DNA of 28,458 nucleotides. Origin: CBFIDE01 sp965661265. GTDB taxonomy: Bacteria; Bacteroidota; Bacteroidia; Flavobacteriales; Schleiferiaceae. The notes under the pieces are model-generated. The model saw only the letters and a list, made by a program, of their open reading frames with translations. It was not told the origin of the DNA and did not search any database. Within the stretch, counting starts at the first letter, position 1, and each line of letters begins with the position of its first letter. The DNA lies in assembly GCA_965661265.1 (NCBI GenBank), contig CBFIDE010000024.1, positions 1 through 28,458 of the forward strand. Reading direction: 5' to 3'. This document shows, one piece after another, positions 1 through 7,936 of the stretch. The translations under genes were made by a program, and so were the position numbers.

Positions 1-142
1 CTAACTCATAGGTTTCTTCAATAGAGAGAGGCCTAAGCGTTTCTATGGTTTGCTTTTTATCCCAGGGACATTGCTCTCGTAGCTCATCCATGATATTAAG
101 GAGTCTACCAAATGCTTCTTTCTGCGCCTCTCTAGTGCTCAT
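1..142 (-). CDS. mazG: MazG-type nucleoside triphosphate pyrophosphohydrolase, N-terminal part
   Basis: Only the first 47 residues lie in the window; the gene runs off the left edge. The visible protein begins MSTREAQKEAFGRLLNIMDE and contains the CPWDKKQT and LRPLSIEETYEL blocks that mark the start of the first MazG domain, where the EExYE glutamates bind Mg2+. Family members hydrolyse NTPs to NMP and pyrophosphate, clearing aberrant or excess nucleotides in the cytoplasm. Its ATG (140-142) directly abuts the stop of the DUF5606 gene with no spacer, so it is the last visible gene of the ruvX-def-lipoprotein-DUF5606-mazG operon. The identification rests on a short stretch, but the motifs are characteristic. 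Confidence 0.88.
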   Translation of the reverse strand, partial: MSTREAQKEAFGRLLNIMDELREQCPWDKKQTIETLRPLSIEETYEL

Positions 143-586
143 TTATTTATCTTCTTCTGAAGACTTCTCTTCAGCTTGAGCTTCTTCTGTGTCCATTAGA
201 AGTTCATCCAATAGCTTTGCAGTATTCAAGGTATTATACCATTGAATAACTTTTTTTACATCAGAAGCATAAACTCTGTCTTGATCAAATTCTGGTAAAA
301 TCTCCTCGAAATACGACATCAATTTTTGAGCTGATTCTTTGTGTCCAACACTTGTATTAGTATTTGATTCTTTCTCCTGAATCTTCTTAAATATATCTTT
401 CAAAGGAACTTCAGCATCATAAGTATAAATAGCGATATCCTGCAAAGAACTTACATTACTAGTGCTACTTACAGGGAATCTCTTTTCATCGGACAATCCT
501 TGTACAATAGCACCTGTTCTACTTTGCGCTACCATTTTATAAAGACCTGGCTTTCCTCCAATTGCTAAAATATCTTGTAATGTCAT
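143..586 (-). CDS. DUF5606 family protein
   Basis: A 147-residue soluble protein starting MTLQDILAIGGKPGLYKMVA. It matches from memory the DUF5606 family, small cytoplasmic proteins confined to Bacteroidota whose function is unknown. The N-terminal half, with the ILAIGGKPGLY and SLQDIAIYTYDAEVPL segments, looks like a small beta-rich fold. The C-terminal quarter is acidic and probably disordered (it ends EEAQAEEKSSEEDK). No signal peptide or membrane segment is seen. It lies 4 nt after the upstream lipoprotein gene and touches mazG, so it is translated within the ruvX-def operon. That neighbourhood hints at a nucleic-acid or translation-linked housekeeping role, but this is inference. Confidence 0.8.
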   Translation of the reverse strand: MTLQDILAIGGKPGLYKMVAQSRTGAIVQGLSDEKRFPVSSTSNVSSLQDIAIYTYDAEVPLKDIFKKIQEKESNTNTSVGHKESAQKLMSYFEEILPEFDQDRVYASDVKKVIQWYNTLNTAKLLDELLMDTEEAQAEEKSSEEDK

Positions 587-590
587 CTGT

Positions 591-1127
591 TTATTCTTCT
601 ATGTTTTTATTATTCTCTTTTGCCCAAGACTTCACCAAGTCTTCTTCGCCGCCATCTAAAAGTAAAATTAGATTTTTAGCGTCCACAACCATCGGATGCT
701 CCGGGTAATTCTCTATAAAATAGGTATATGATTTTTTTGCCCTTTCTGCATCTTTATATAATTCATCAAAGGTGAATCCAATCATAAAAACTGCTCTACC
801 TCCTTGTGCATTGCCTTTATTCGCTTCAAATATTTGATTGTATATTTTAATAGCTTTAAGTCCTTTATGAGGAAGGCTGCGATACATATCCGCCGACCTA
901 AACTGATAAACTAAAGACATGCTATCTTCTGGAAAAGTCTGGGCATACTTAGTATACAATGCAACCATAGAATCTGCTCTTTCAATCTGTATAGTTTGAT
1001 CAGCAAAAGCTCTTGATTCTATTTGTTTTATCTGTTCTTCTAAACTTAATTCTTTTTGAGCAACTTCTGCAGTTTGGCAAGAAAGAAGGCTAAAGGACAG
1101 TATGCTTAAGCTTATTAAATTTCTCAT
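591..1127 (-). CDS. TPR-like lipoprotein, function unknown
   Basis: A 178-residue protein with a lipoprotein signal: MRNLISLSILSFSLLSC ends in a lipobox-like LLSC with Cys17 as the likely lipidation site. The mature part is helical. The segment around residues 60-160 (FPEDSMSLVYQFRSADMYRS, then KAIKIYNQIFE, then FMIGFTFDELYKDAERAKKS, then FIENYPEHPMVVDAK) has the helix-turn-helix spacing of degenerate tetratricopeptide repeats. It resembles the periplasmic TPR part of YbgF/CpoB- or BamD-like proteins, but no specific family is recognised. Its start codon overlaps the def stop by 4 nt (ATGA), implying coupled translation. It is probably anchored in an envelope membrane facing the periplasm. 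Confidence 0.75.
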   Translation of the reverse strand: MRNLISLSILSFSLLSCQTAEVAQKELSLEEQIKQIESRAFADQTIQIERADSMVALYTKYAQTFPEDSMSLVYQFRSADMYRSLPHKGLKAIKIYNQIFEANKGNAQGGRAVFMIGFTFDELYKDAERAKKSYTYFIENYPEHPMVVDAKNLILLLDGGEEDLVKSWAKENNKNIEE

Positions 1128-1696
1128 TTTACTAAAGGGAATTTCATTCTATAGTTAACGCTCACTTTCCCCTTAGAGATAGAAGTTAAACGTCCTTTTA
1201 GCAATCTTTTTTTCAATGAGGATAAATGATCTGTAAATAATACTCCCTCGATATGATCATATTCATGCTGTATCACTCTAGCTTTCAGTCCATCATAAGT
1301 TTCAGTATGCTCTTTCCAATTCTCGTCAAAGTACTTAATCGTTAATTGCTCTGGTCTCCAAACGTCTTCTCTAACATCAGGGATACTTAAACATCCTTCA
1401 TTAAAATCCCATTCCTCTCCTTCTTCAGCAAGAATTTCTGGATTAATAAATACTTTCTTAAATCCATCTAATCCTTCATCATCATGATCTTCATCCTCTG
1501 CAAAAGGAGTTGTATCAATTATAAAAATACGTATCGATTTACCAACTTGTGGTGCCGCTAAGCCCACGCCTGATGCCTTATACATAGTTTCAAACATATC
1601 TGCTAGAAACTTATCAAGGTCCGCATAATCCTTCTCAATATCCTTTCCTCTTTTCCTTAAAACCGGATCTCCGTATGCTACAATTGGTAAAATCAT
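1124..1696 (-). CDS. def: Peptide deformylase
   Basis: Removes the formyl group from the initiator N-formylmethionine of new proteins in the cytoplasm. All three family motifs are intact in the 190-residue product: GVGLAAPQ (residues 43-50), EGCLS (100-104, with metal ligand Cys102) and HEYDH (144-148, with ligands His144 and His148 and catalytic Glu145). Length is normal for bacterial type I deformylases. An acidic insert (about residues 66-77, EDEDHDDEGLDG) between the first two motifs is typical of Bacteroidota versions. It lies 35 nt downstream of ruvX and overlaps the next lipoprotein gene by 4 nt, so it is the second gene of the operon. Confidence 0.97.
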   Translation of the reverse strand: MILPIVAYGDPVLRKRGKDIEKDYADLDKFLADMFETMYKASGVGLAAPQVGKSIRIFIIDTTPFAEDEDHDDEGLDGFKKVFINPEILAEEGEEWDFNEGCLSIPDVREDVWRPEQLTIKYFDENWKEHTETYDGLKARVIQHEYDHIEGVLFTDHLSSLKKRLLKGRLTSISKGKVSVNYRMKFPLVK

Positions 1697-1731
1697 TCTA
1701 AAAAATTTTTGGCAAAACTACAAAATGAACT

Positions 1732-2142
1732 TTAGCGAGCTTCTAAATAGGAACGCAAAATTATTAGAGCACTCATCTGATCTAAGTTTCCTTTCTCTCT
1801 CCTCTTTTTCTTTTTCATTCCAGATTCAATCATGGCTTGCATGGCCATCTTAGAAGAAAAACGCTCGTCTTGCATCTCTATTGGCACTAAGGGAAATATT
1901 TTTCTTAGTTTTTCTTTCCACTTTCTTACAAGCTCAGAGTTATCACTATCACCTCCGTCTAAAGCTAAAGGGTCTCCTATCACAATGGTGCTATAGTCCT
2001 CATCCTTAAACCTTTGCTTAAGCCATACTTCTAATTTATGGGTTTCAACCATGGCTACACCTTGAGCAATAATTTGCAAACTATCGGTCTCTGCAACGCC
2101 AGTTCTCTTACCTCCTATATCTAAAGCCAATATTTTCGACAA
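1732..2142 (-). CDS. ruvX: Holliday junction resolvase-like nuclease RuvX (YqgF)
   Basis: A RNase H-fold protein of the YqgF/RuvX family, implicated in Holliday junction resolution and in maturation of pre-16S rRNA ends. With the start chosen here (TTG at 2140-2142) the protein is 136 residues, the usual family length, and begins (M)SKILALDIGGKRTG, where the Asp of LDIGG is the first catalytic acid. Later motifs are IVIGDPLALDGG, the DERFSSKMA block and LDQMSALIIL with the last acidic residue. A longer reading from a TTG at 2161-2163 adds seven non-conserved residues. It is disfavoured because a -7 promoter element (2161-2168, minus strand) would overlap that start. First gene of the ruvX-def operon. 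Confidence 0.93.
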   Translation of the reverse strand: MSKILALDIGGKRTGVAETDSLQIIAQGVAMVETHKLEVWLKQRFKDEDYSTIVIGDPLALDGGDSDNSELVRKWKEKLRKIFPLVPIEMQDERFSSKMAMQAMIESGMKKKKRREKGNLDQMSALIILRSYLEAR

Positions 2143-2150
2143 ATCCTTTC

Positions 2151-2158
2151 TATTTTTG
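2151..2158 (+). promoter_or_regulatory. Candidate -7 promoter element for dapD
   Basis: Plus strand reads TATTTTTG, a perfect match to TAnnTTTG, 21 nt before the dapD ATG at 2180. It lies almost on top of the opposite-strand -7 element of ruvX (2161-2168), so the two divergent promoters would face across each other and could interfere. No clear -33 element is seen. Confidence 0.5.
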
Positions 2159-2160
2159 CC

Positions 2161-2168
2161 CAAATTTA
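2161..2168 (-). promoter_or_regulatory. Candidate -7 promoter element for ruvX operon
   Basis: Minus strand reads TAAATTTG, a perfect match to the Bacteroidota -7 consensus TAnnTTTG. It lies 18 nt upstream of the TTG start of ruvX at 2142. No convincing TTG-type -33 element is visible upstream, where the sequence is already inside dapD. Confidence 0.5.
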
Positions 2169-2179
2169 GATGAAATAAA

Positions 2180-2995
2180 ATGACTGACTTAAAGCAGATA
2201 ATAGAAAATATTTGGGAGGACAGAAGCCTTTTAAATAATGAAGAATCATTGAAGGCAATTAATTACTGTATTGAGGAAATTGATAAAGGTAGATTAAGAT
2301 GTGCTGAAAAAGTAGATGGTGAATGGAAGGTGAATGATTGGGTAAAAAAAGCGGTCATACTTTATTTTCCTACGAGAAAAATGGAAACTCTTGAAGCTGG
2401 TCCACTAGAATTCCATGATAAAATTCCATTAAAATCTAATTATGCAGAACTTGGTATTAGAGTAGTTCCAAATGCTGTTGCAAGATATGGTGCATATATC
2501 AGCAAGGGAGTAATTCTAATGCCCTCTTATGTAAATATTGGCGCCTAGGTAGATGAAGGCACTATGGTGGACACTTGGGCAACTGTTGGTAGTTGTGCTC
2601 AGATAGGTAAAAATGTTCATCTAAGCGGCGGTGTTGGCATCGGTGGTGTCTTGGAGCCTGTTCAAGCCAGCCCAGTTATTATTGAAGATAACTGTTTTAT
2701 CGGCTCAAGATGTATTGTTGTTGAAGGAGTCCACATTGAAAAGGAAGCTGTTTTAGGAGCTAATGTTGTTCTTACTGCCAGCACAAAAATTATTGACGTA
2801 ACTGGTGATGAACCCGTTGAAATGAAAGGAGTAATTCCTTCTAGATCCGTAGTTATTCCGGGTAGTTATACAAAGAAATTCCCTGCAGGTGAGTTTCAAG
2901 TGGGAGCGGCTCTGATTATTGGAAAGAGAAAGGCTAGTACTGATTTAAAGACCTCCTTGAATGAGGCATTAAGAGAGTATAATGTGTCTGTTTAA
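2180..2995 (+). pseudogene. dapD: dapD (tetrahydrodipicolinate N-succinyltransferase) interrupted by an in-frame TAG
   Basis: DapD transfers succinyl from succinyl-CoA to tetrahydrodipicolinate in the diaminopimelate/lysine pathway that feeds peptidoglycan. The reading frame from ATG 2180 to TAA 2993-2995 is otherwise full length (271 codons) and well conserved. An alpha-helical N-terminal part is followed by a left-handed beta-helix (MPSYVNIGA, DEGTMVDTWATVGSCAQIG, VHLSGGVGIGGVLEP, EDNCFIGSRCIVVEG). Codon 123 (2546-2548) is TAG, exactly where the family has the Tyr of GAYVDEGTMV. TAT or TAC to TAG is a single-base change. An ATG at 2564, 15 nt after the stop and in the same frame, could restart a 143-residue piece. 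Either the gene is truly broken, is made as two pieces or by readthrough, or this is a base error. The rest shows no decay. The 3' end overlaps the convergent hydrolase gene by TTAA. Confidence 0.9.
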
Positions 2996-3759
2996 GATAG
3001 CTTAATGATTTGCCCGTCATAAGCTAATTGTACTTTGGCGGGCAATTTTTTATTGACTTCATCGTGCAAACCCATTTGATGGCTTATGTGAGTCAAGAAT
3101 AATTGCTTCACTTTTAATTCTTCCCCAAGTTGTATAGCCTCAGCTTTAGAATAGTGAGAATGATGTTCTTGATCTCGCAAGGCATTCAATATTAAAACGT
3201 CTGATCCTTCTATTTTTTTCTTTTCCGCTTGCGCGATATAATTAGCATCTGTAACATAACAGAAATCATCTATCCTAAAACCTAGGACATCCATTCCTGC
3301 ATGTTTAACTTTTATTGGGTGCCATAACTTACCCCCTATTTCAAATGGACTATTAGAAATCTCTATGAGCTCTACTCTTGGAACTCCTGGATATTTTGAA
3401 GCTTTAAATATGTATGAGTATTGCTCCTTGAGTCTTATGATTACCGATTGGCTTGCATAAACTTTCATATTGCTACCGCTGCGAAAGTTAAACGCTCTAA
3501 TCTCATCTAAGCCAGCAATATGATCCATATGTTCATGAGTAACCACAATGGCATCTACACTTTTCTGGCCTATTCTCAACATTTGTTGTCTAAAGTCTGG
3601 TCCCACATCTATAGAGACGGAACAGTCATCATATTCTACTAAAACAGAACTTCTTAACCTATTGTCCTTCGGATTATCCGACATGCAAACAGGACAGTCG
3701 CATGCCACCACTGGTATTCCTTGAGACGTTCCTGATCCTAAAACAGTAATTCTAATCAT
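2992..3759 (-). CDS. PhnP-like MBL-fold metallo-hydrolase
   Basis: A 255-residue metallo-beta-lactamase-fold hydrolase. The metal-binding signature THEHMDHIAGLDEI lies at residues 74-87 with ligands His75, His77, Asp79 and His80. Further metal-site candidates are the Asp of VTDANY and the histidines in the C-terminal FLTHISHQMGLH. The N-terminal GSGTSQGIPVVACDCPVC carries Cys20, Cys22 and Cys25, the CxCxxC structural zinc site seen in PhnP-type cyclic phosphodiesterases. PhnP itself opens phosphoribosyl 1,2-cyclic phosphate, but no other phosphonate gene is near, so the true substrate is unknown. It is cytoplasmic, with no signal peptide. It stands alone on the minus strand and converges with dapD, their stop codons sharing TTAA. 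Confidence 0.87.
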   Translation of the reverse strand: MIRITVLGSGTSQGIPVVACDCPVCMSDNPKDNRLRSSVLVEYDDCSVSIDVGPDFRQQMLRIGQKSVDAIVVTHEHMDHIAGLDEIRAFNFRSGSNMKVYASQSVIIRLKEQYSYIFKASKYPGVPRVELIEISNSPFEIGGKLWHPIKVKHAGMDVLGFRIDDFCYVTDANYIAQAEKKKIEGSDVLILNALRDQEHHSHYSKAEAIQLGEELKVKQLFLTHISHQMGLHDEVNKKLPAKVQLAYDGQIIKLS

Positions 3760-3816
3760 TTTATAAATCTAATAGAATTTATATAGAAATAAGCTCAAAA
3801 GCCTCAAACAAACTTA

Positions 3817-3824
3817 TACTTTTG
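3817..3824 (+). promoter_or_regulatory. Candidate -7 promoter element
   Basis: TACTTTTG matches TAnnTTTG and lies 26 nt before the ATG at 3851 of the 477-residue conserved protein. No TTG is found at the usual -33 spacing. Confidence 0.5.
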
Positions 3825-3850
3825 TAGTAGAACTCCTAAAAGTTGAGATT

Positions 3851-5284
3851 ATGGAAAGGTTGGTACTTAGCGCTGCCCAAAAAGCATTAAAAATTAATTT
3901 GAACGAAAATATCTACGGCACATTTGCTGAAATTGGCGCTGGCCAAGAAGTAGTTCGTCATTTTTTTAGAGCCGGTGGCGCATCTGGTACTGTGGCCAAG
4001 ACCATGAGTGCATATGACAAGGATTTTTCTGATGCTATCTATGGGATTGAAACTGATAATCGCTACGTTACTGAGCATAGGCTAAGAAAAATGCTGACTC
4101 ATGAATATGGCCTCATTGAGGAAAGACTGGATAGAGAAAAGTATCCAGATAAATGCTATTTCGCTTTCGCGAATACTGTAGCTACTATAAACTTTACGAG
4201 AAAGTTTAAGGGGCATGGTTGGATGGGTTTAAGATTCCAACTGGAACCAGATCAAGGACCAAGTGACATCTTTTTTCATATTAGAATGAAAGAAGAAGAG
4301 GCTCAATTGCAGCAAGAAACTATTGGAATCATGGGAGTAAACCTAATTCATGGCGCATTCCATATAAAAGATAATCCAGAAGAATTGCTAAAATCTTTAT
4401 ACGATAGCATAGCTAAGTATAAGATTGAAATCGATATGATTCATTTTGAAGGACCTTGCTTTGAAAAAGTGGACAACCGCCTCATGTCGCTTCAACTTTT
4501 GAAAAACGGAATGACTGATGCTGTAATTTTTGGCCCTGAAGGAAAGAATATTCTTCCTGCTGCACTTCTATATAAAAAGAACATCTTGGCTATGCGTGGA
4601 AGTTTCAGACCCGCAACTAAGGTCAATATAGATATGATTAAAACGGGCTATGAGCTCTTTTTAAAAGAAAAGAAAGTTACTGAAGATAATGTAGTCGTGC
4701 TTTTCGAAATTACTCTTAACAATCTAAAGTCTGAGGGTGAAATTGATGAACAAGACTTCTTAGACCGAGCTGAAATTCTTTGCTCCCTAGGACAAACTGT
4801 GCTGATTTCTAATTACCAACAATACTATAAGCTTGTAGAATATTTCAAAAGATATACAGAATCACGCCTGGGTCTTGTTCTAGGAGTGACCAATTTGATC
4901 GATCTATTTGACGAGAAGTACTATCGCGAATTAAAAGGCGGGATACTAGAAGCTATTGGAATTCTTTATTCATCTTACTCCAAACTATTCATCTATCCTT
5001 CAAAACCAAATGATCAAGATGAAATGCAAACGAGCAAGACCATAAAGATTCACCCTAGATTAATGCCTCTTTACGATTACTTAGTTTCTAATGGCCGTAT
5101 TATTGACATTGAGAATTACGACCCTACTATTCTTCACCTCTTCTCTCGTGAAATCTTAAGGCAGATTAGACATGGAGAAAGTGGATGGGAAAATGGTCTT
5201 CCTCCCTATGTCGATGAGATTATCAGAGATAATAATCTATTTGGATATCAGGCTAGTAATACCAAAAGTATAGAGCACTCCTGA
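3851..5284 (+). CDS. Conserved protein of unknown function (often misnamed TonB-dependent receptor)
   Basis: A 477-residue protein beginning MERLVLSAAQKALKINLNEN, with conserved blocks IYGTFAEIGAGQEVVRHFFR, GGASGTVAKTMSAYDKDFSD, FAFANTVATINF, GWMGLRFQ, GIMGVNLIHGAF and IHFEGPCFEKVDNRLMSLQL. I recall this as a strongly conserved family in Bacteroidota. Database names such as TonB-dependent receptor or nicotinate-nucleotide adenylyltransferase appear to be propagated. The sequence does not support them: there is no signal peptide, no TonB box, no beta-barrel pattern and no HIGH-type nucleotidyl-transferase motif. It looks like a cytoplasmic globular protein, with alternating hydrophobic strands and helices and no membrane segment. 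It is monocistronic with its own -7 element and converges with the cysteine desulfurase gene after 8 nt. I cannot name its function. Confidence 0.85.
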   Translation: MERLVLSAAQKALKINLNENIYGTFAEIGAGQEVVRHFFRAGGASGTVAKTMSAYDKDFSDAIYGIETDNRYVTEHRLRKMLTHEYGLIEERLDREKYPDKCYFAFANTVATINFTRKFKGHGWMGLRFQLEPDQGPSDIFFHIRMKEEEAQLQQETIGIMGVNLIHGAFHIKDNPEELLKSLYDSIAKYKIEIDMIHFEGPCFEKVDNRLMSLQLLKNGMTDAVIFGPEGKNILPAALLYKKNILAMRGSFRPATKVNIDMIKTGYELFLKEKKVTEDNVVVLFEITLNNLKSEGEIDEQDFLDRAEILCSLGQTVLISNYQQYYKLVEYFKRYTESRLGLVLGVTNLIDLFDEKYYRELKGGILEAIGILYSSYSKLFIYPSKPNDQDEMQTSKTIKIHPRLMPLYDYLVSNGRIIDIENYDPTILHLFSREILRQIRHGESGWENGLPPYVDEIIRDNNLFGYQASNTKSIEHS

Positions 5285-5292
5285 AATTTCTC

Positions 5293-6438
5293 TTAGGCTT
5301 GAACTAATAGTTGCTTTAAAGCCTCTATAGTTCTATCTATGTCATTGATGGAATTAAATTTAGAAAAGCTAAATCGAATTACAGGCCAATTTGCGCCAGG
5401 GTGTATTCCTTCAATTACGTGAGATCCTTTAAGACTACCACTTGAACAAGCTGATCCACCTGAAACAGCGATTCCATTCAGGTCTAAGCTAAATAAAAAC
5501 ATAGATTTATTTCTTTCAGCACCTGGAAAACCAACAGATAATATTTTTGGACTGCTGTTATTTAAGTCTGCGCTCAAGCCATGAAAAATAATATCCTCAA
5601 AATTTGAGTTGAGTTTTTCTATCATATCGGCTTTAAGCATTCTTTGATGCTCATAATTGGCCTCTCTTTCATCACAAGCTTCTTCTAATGCCTTATGCAT
5701 TCCTCCAATACTCCATAAATTTTCAGTACCGCCTCTTAATCCTCTCTCTTGAGAACCTCCAGTTAGTAGCGAATGAAATTTATGATCCTTTCTTATGTAT
5801 ATAAACCCTACTCCTTTTGGACCATGGAATTTATGAGCACTAGCGGCAAGAAAATCGATTGGACTTTCTTTTACGTCTATTTCATAAGATCCAAAACTCT
5901 GAACCGTATCTGAATGAAAAAGCACATTATTGATATGTGCCAGCTTAGCTACTTTGTCTAAATCCAATACATTTCCAACCTCATTATTAACATGCATGAT
6001 GCTTAATAAGCTAGGAACTTGGCACCGGATCAATTGATTTTCCAAAGCTTGATAATCAACTTGACCAAACTCATCCAATTTCACAAAGTCAATTTCCACA
6101 TGATGCAAAGCACCCATTTGCTCAATTGTATGCAAAACAGCATGATGTTCTAAGGGAGAAGTAATAATTTTCTTCACTCCTAAATCTCTAACAGCTAACT
6201 GAATAGCCATATTATCTGCCTCAGTCCCACCAGAAGTGAATACAATTTCAGAAGGAATAGCATTTATTGAATTTGCAATGTACTTTCTACATTCTTCAAC
6301 AACTGTTTTTGCCTTTCGACCAAATTGATGCTGAGAAGATGGATTTGCAAAAACAGTATTCATCAGCTCAAATACTCTCTCCTTAACTCCTTGGCTTAAG
6401 GGTGTAGTGGCTGCATTATCTAAATATACTAACTCCAT
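5293..6438 (-). CDS. Cysteine desulfurase (IscS/NifS family)
   Basis: A PLP enzyme that converts cysteine to alanine and loads sulfur as a persulfide for Fe-S clusters or tRNA thiolation. Visible features of the 381-residue product are YLDNAATTP at the start, TSGGTEADN (68-76), the PLP lysine Lys203 in SAHKFHGPKGVGF, GTEN (237-240) and the persulfide cysteine Cys331 in SGGSACSSGS. All are intact. It overlaps the preceding PLP-enzyme gene by one base (TAATG), implying translational coupling. That puts it third in a glmM-led operon. No IscU, SufE or other Fe-S assembly partner is adjacent, so the acceptor of its sulfur is unknown and the exact symbol is left open. Confidence 0.93.
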   Translation of the reverse strand: MELVYLDNAATTPLSQGVKERVFELMNTVFANPSSQHQFGRKAKTVVEECRKYIANSINAIPSEIVFTSGGTEADNMAIQLAVRDLGVKKIITSPLEHHAVLHTIEQMGALHHVEIDFVKLDEFGQVDYQALENQLIRCQVPSLLSIMHVNNEVGNVLDLDKVAKLAHINNVLFHSDTVQSFGSYEIDVKESPIDFLAASAHKFHGPKGVGFIYIRKDHKFHSLLTGGSQERGLRGGTENLWSIGGMHKALEEACDEREANYEHQRMLKADMIEKLNSNFEDIIFHGLSADLNNSSPKILSVGFPGAERNKSMFLFSLDLNGIAVSGGSACSSGSLKGSHVIEGIHPGANWPVIRFSFSKFNSINDIDRTIEALKQLLVQA

Positions 6439-7931
6439 TAAAACCAGTTGTTTACAAGTGTTTTACCTTCATCTGTGAATGACTTATGCTCAAAGTCATT
6501 TGATGCTGGAAGATATTTATAATCCTTAGCAAGTTCTTTATGATTATGTGCAATCCATTTAAGGGAATCACAGATATATTCTAATTCACTATTACTCATT
6601 GTAGGATGAATTGATAATCTAATCCAACCTGGCTTTTTAGTTAAATCTCCATGATCTATTAAGTCAGTGATTTGCTTGCTATAATCCGGATCAACATTTA
6701 ATAAATAATGTCCGTAAGTACCAGCACAGCTGCAGCCTCCTCTAGTTTGAATTCCGTAGTGATCATTTAAGAGTTTCACAACAAGATTATAATGACAATC
6801 TTTTATGTAAAATGAAATTGATCCTAATCTAGCCTTGATGTTATCTGCTAGAATAATTATGTTTTCTTGGTCAGATAGATTTTTAAAAAGAAAGTCAACC
6901 AACTCTTTTTCTCTATTATGAATGTTTTCAACTCCCATTTCATCCTTCAATTGACAAGATAAAGCAGCTCTAATAGTTTGCATAAAGGCTGGTGTTCCAC
7001 CGTCCTCTCTTACTTCTATATTGTCAAAATATCTATGACCACCCCAAGGGTTAGTCCAACTAACTGTACCACCACCCGGTTGATCCGGAACTTTATTTGA
7101 GTAAAGCTTAGAGTTGAATATTAAGATTCCCGGACTTCCTGGTCCTCCTAAAAATTTGTGGGGGGAATAAAAGATTGCATCTAATGCTTCTAATTCATTT
7201 TCTGGATGCATATTAATGCTCACATAAGGAGCTGAACAAGCAAAGTCCACAAAGCAAAGCCCTGCATTTTCATGCATAATCTCAGCAATCTTGTGATAAT
7301 TAGTCTCAATACCTGTTACATTACTGCATGCAGTAATTGAGGCTATTTTAACTTTTCTATCCGAATACTTCTTACAGAGTTCATCCAAGTGATCAAGATC
7401 TATTAATCCCTCATTATTGGATTTTATCATTTCAACATCTGTAAGAGTTTCTAGCCAAGATGTTTGATTAGAATGATGCTCCATATGACTAATAAAGACA
7501 ATTGGTCTTTCTTGCATGCCGGCTTCAACCGCTCCTCTAACTTGCTCAGGAACCTTGATACCTAATATCCTTTGAAATTTGATAATGGCTCCGGTCATTC
7601 CAGTTCCTGTTGGAATTATGACATCCTCAGGACCTGCATTAACATGCCTCTTTAAAACTTGTTTGGCCTTTTCATAAGCCAAGGTCATAACCTTACCAGT
7701 GAATGAAGTTTCAGTATGAGTATTGGCTACATAAGGGCCAATTTCTTTGGCTAACTTTTCTTCTATAGGTCCGTACAATCTACCACTAGCAATCCAATCA
7801 GCATAGATGACTCTCTTTGGACCGAAGGGACCGTTAAAAATTAAATCATCTCCAACAATATTCTTTTTAAACTTTGAAAAATAATTCTCAAGATTCTTGC
7901 TAGTAACTTCCGTCTTCTCCATTACTTCCAT
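6438..7931 (-). CDS. Class V aminotransferase-fold PLP-dependent enzyme
   Basis: A 497-residue fold-type I PLP enzyme related to cysteine desulfurases and selenocysteine lyases but longer. The N-terminal YADWIASGRLYGPIEE replaces the usual LDNAATT. PTGTGMTGAI (107-116) is the cofactor-phosphate loop and FVDFACSAPY carries the ring-binding Asp. SPHKFLGGPGSPG holds the probable Schiff-base Lys259. A C-terminal TRGGCSCAG (397-405) places Cys400 and Cys402 where desulfurases have the persulfide loop. It starts 5 nt after glmM and overlaps the cysteine desulfurase by one base, so it is the middle gene of the operon. The start at 7931 is used; a Met three codons in is also possible. Substrate is unknown; a desulfurase-like lyase acting on a cysteine derivative is the best guess. 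Confidence 0.85.
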   Translation of the reverse strand: MEVMEKTEVTSKNLENYFSKFKKNIVGDDLIFNGPFGPKRVIYADWIASGRLYGPIEEKLAKEIGPYVANTHTETSFTGKVMTLAYEKAKQVLKRHVNAGPEDVIIPTGTGMTGAIIKFQRILGIKVPEQVRGAVEAGMQERPIVFISHMEHHSNQTSWLETLTDVEMIKSNNEGLIDLDHLDELCKKYSDRKVKIASITACSNVTGIETNYHKIAEIMHENAGLCFVDFACSAPYVSINMHPENELEALDAIFYSPHKFLGGPGSPGILIFNSKLYSNKVPDQPGGGTVSWTNPWGGHRYFDNIEVREDGGTPAFMQTIRAALSCQLKDEMGVENIHNREKELVDFLFKNLSDQENIIILADNIKARLGSISFYIKDCHYNLVVKLLNDHYGIQTRGGCSCAGTYGHYLLNVDPDYSKQITDLIDHGDLTKKPGWIRLSIHPTMSNSELEYICDSLKWIAHNHKELAKDYKYLPASNDFEHKSFTDEGKTLVNNWF

Positions 7932-7936
7932 ATTAC

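Noticed and set aside
2161..2163. RuvX start at the TTG seven codons upstream
   Set aside because: It lies inside a perfect -7 element and adds residues that the family lacks; TTG 2140-2142 gives the normal length.
2546..2548. TAG recoded as an amino acid in this organism
   Set aside because: uvrB and DUF5777 end in TAG at the expected family C-termini, so a general reassignment does not fit.
3887..4078. Open frame on the minus strand inside the 477-residue gene
   Set aside because: Lies fully within a well-conserved gene and resembles no family.
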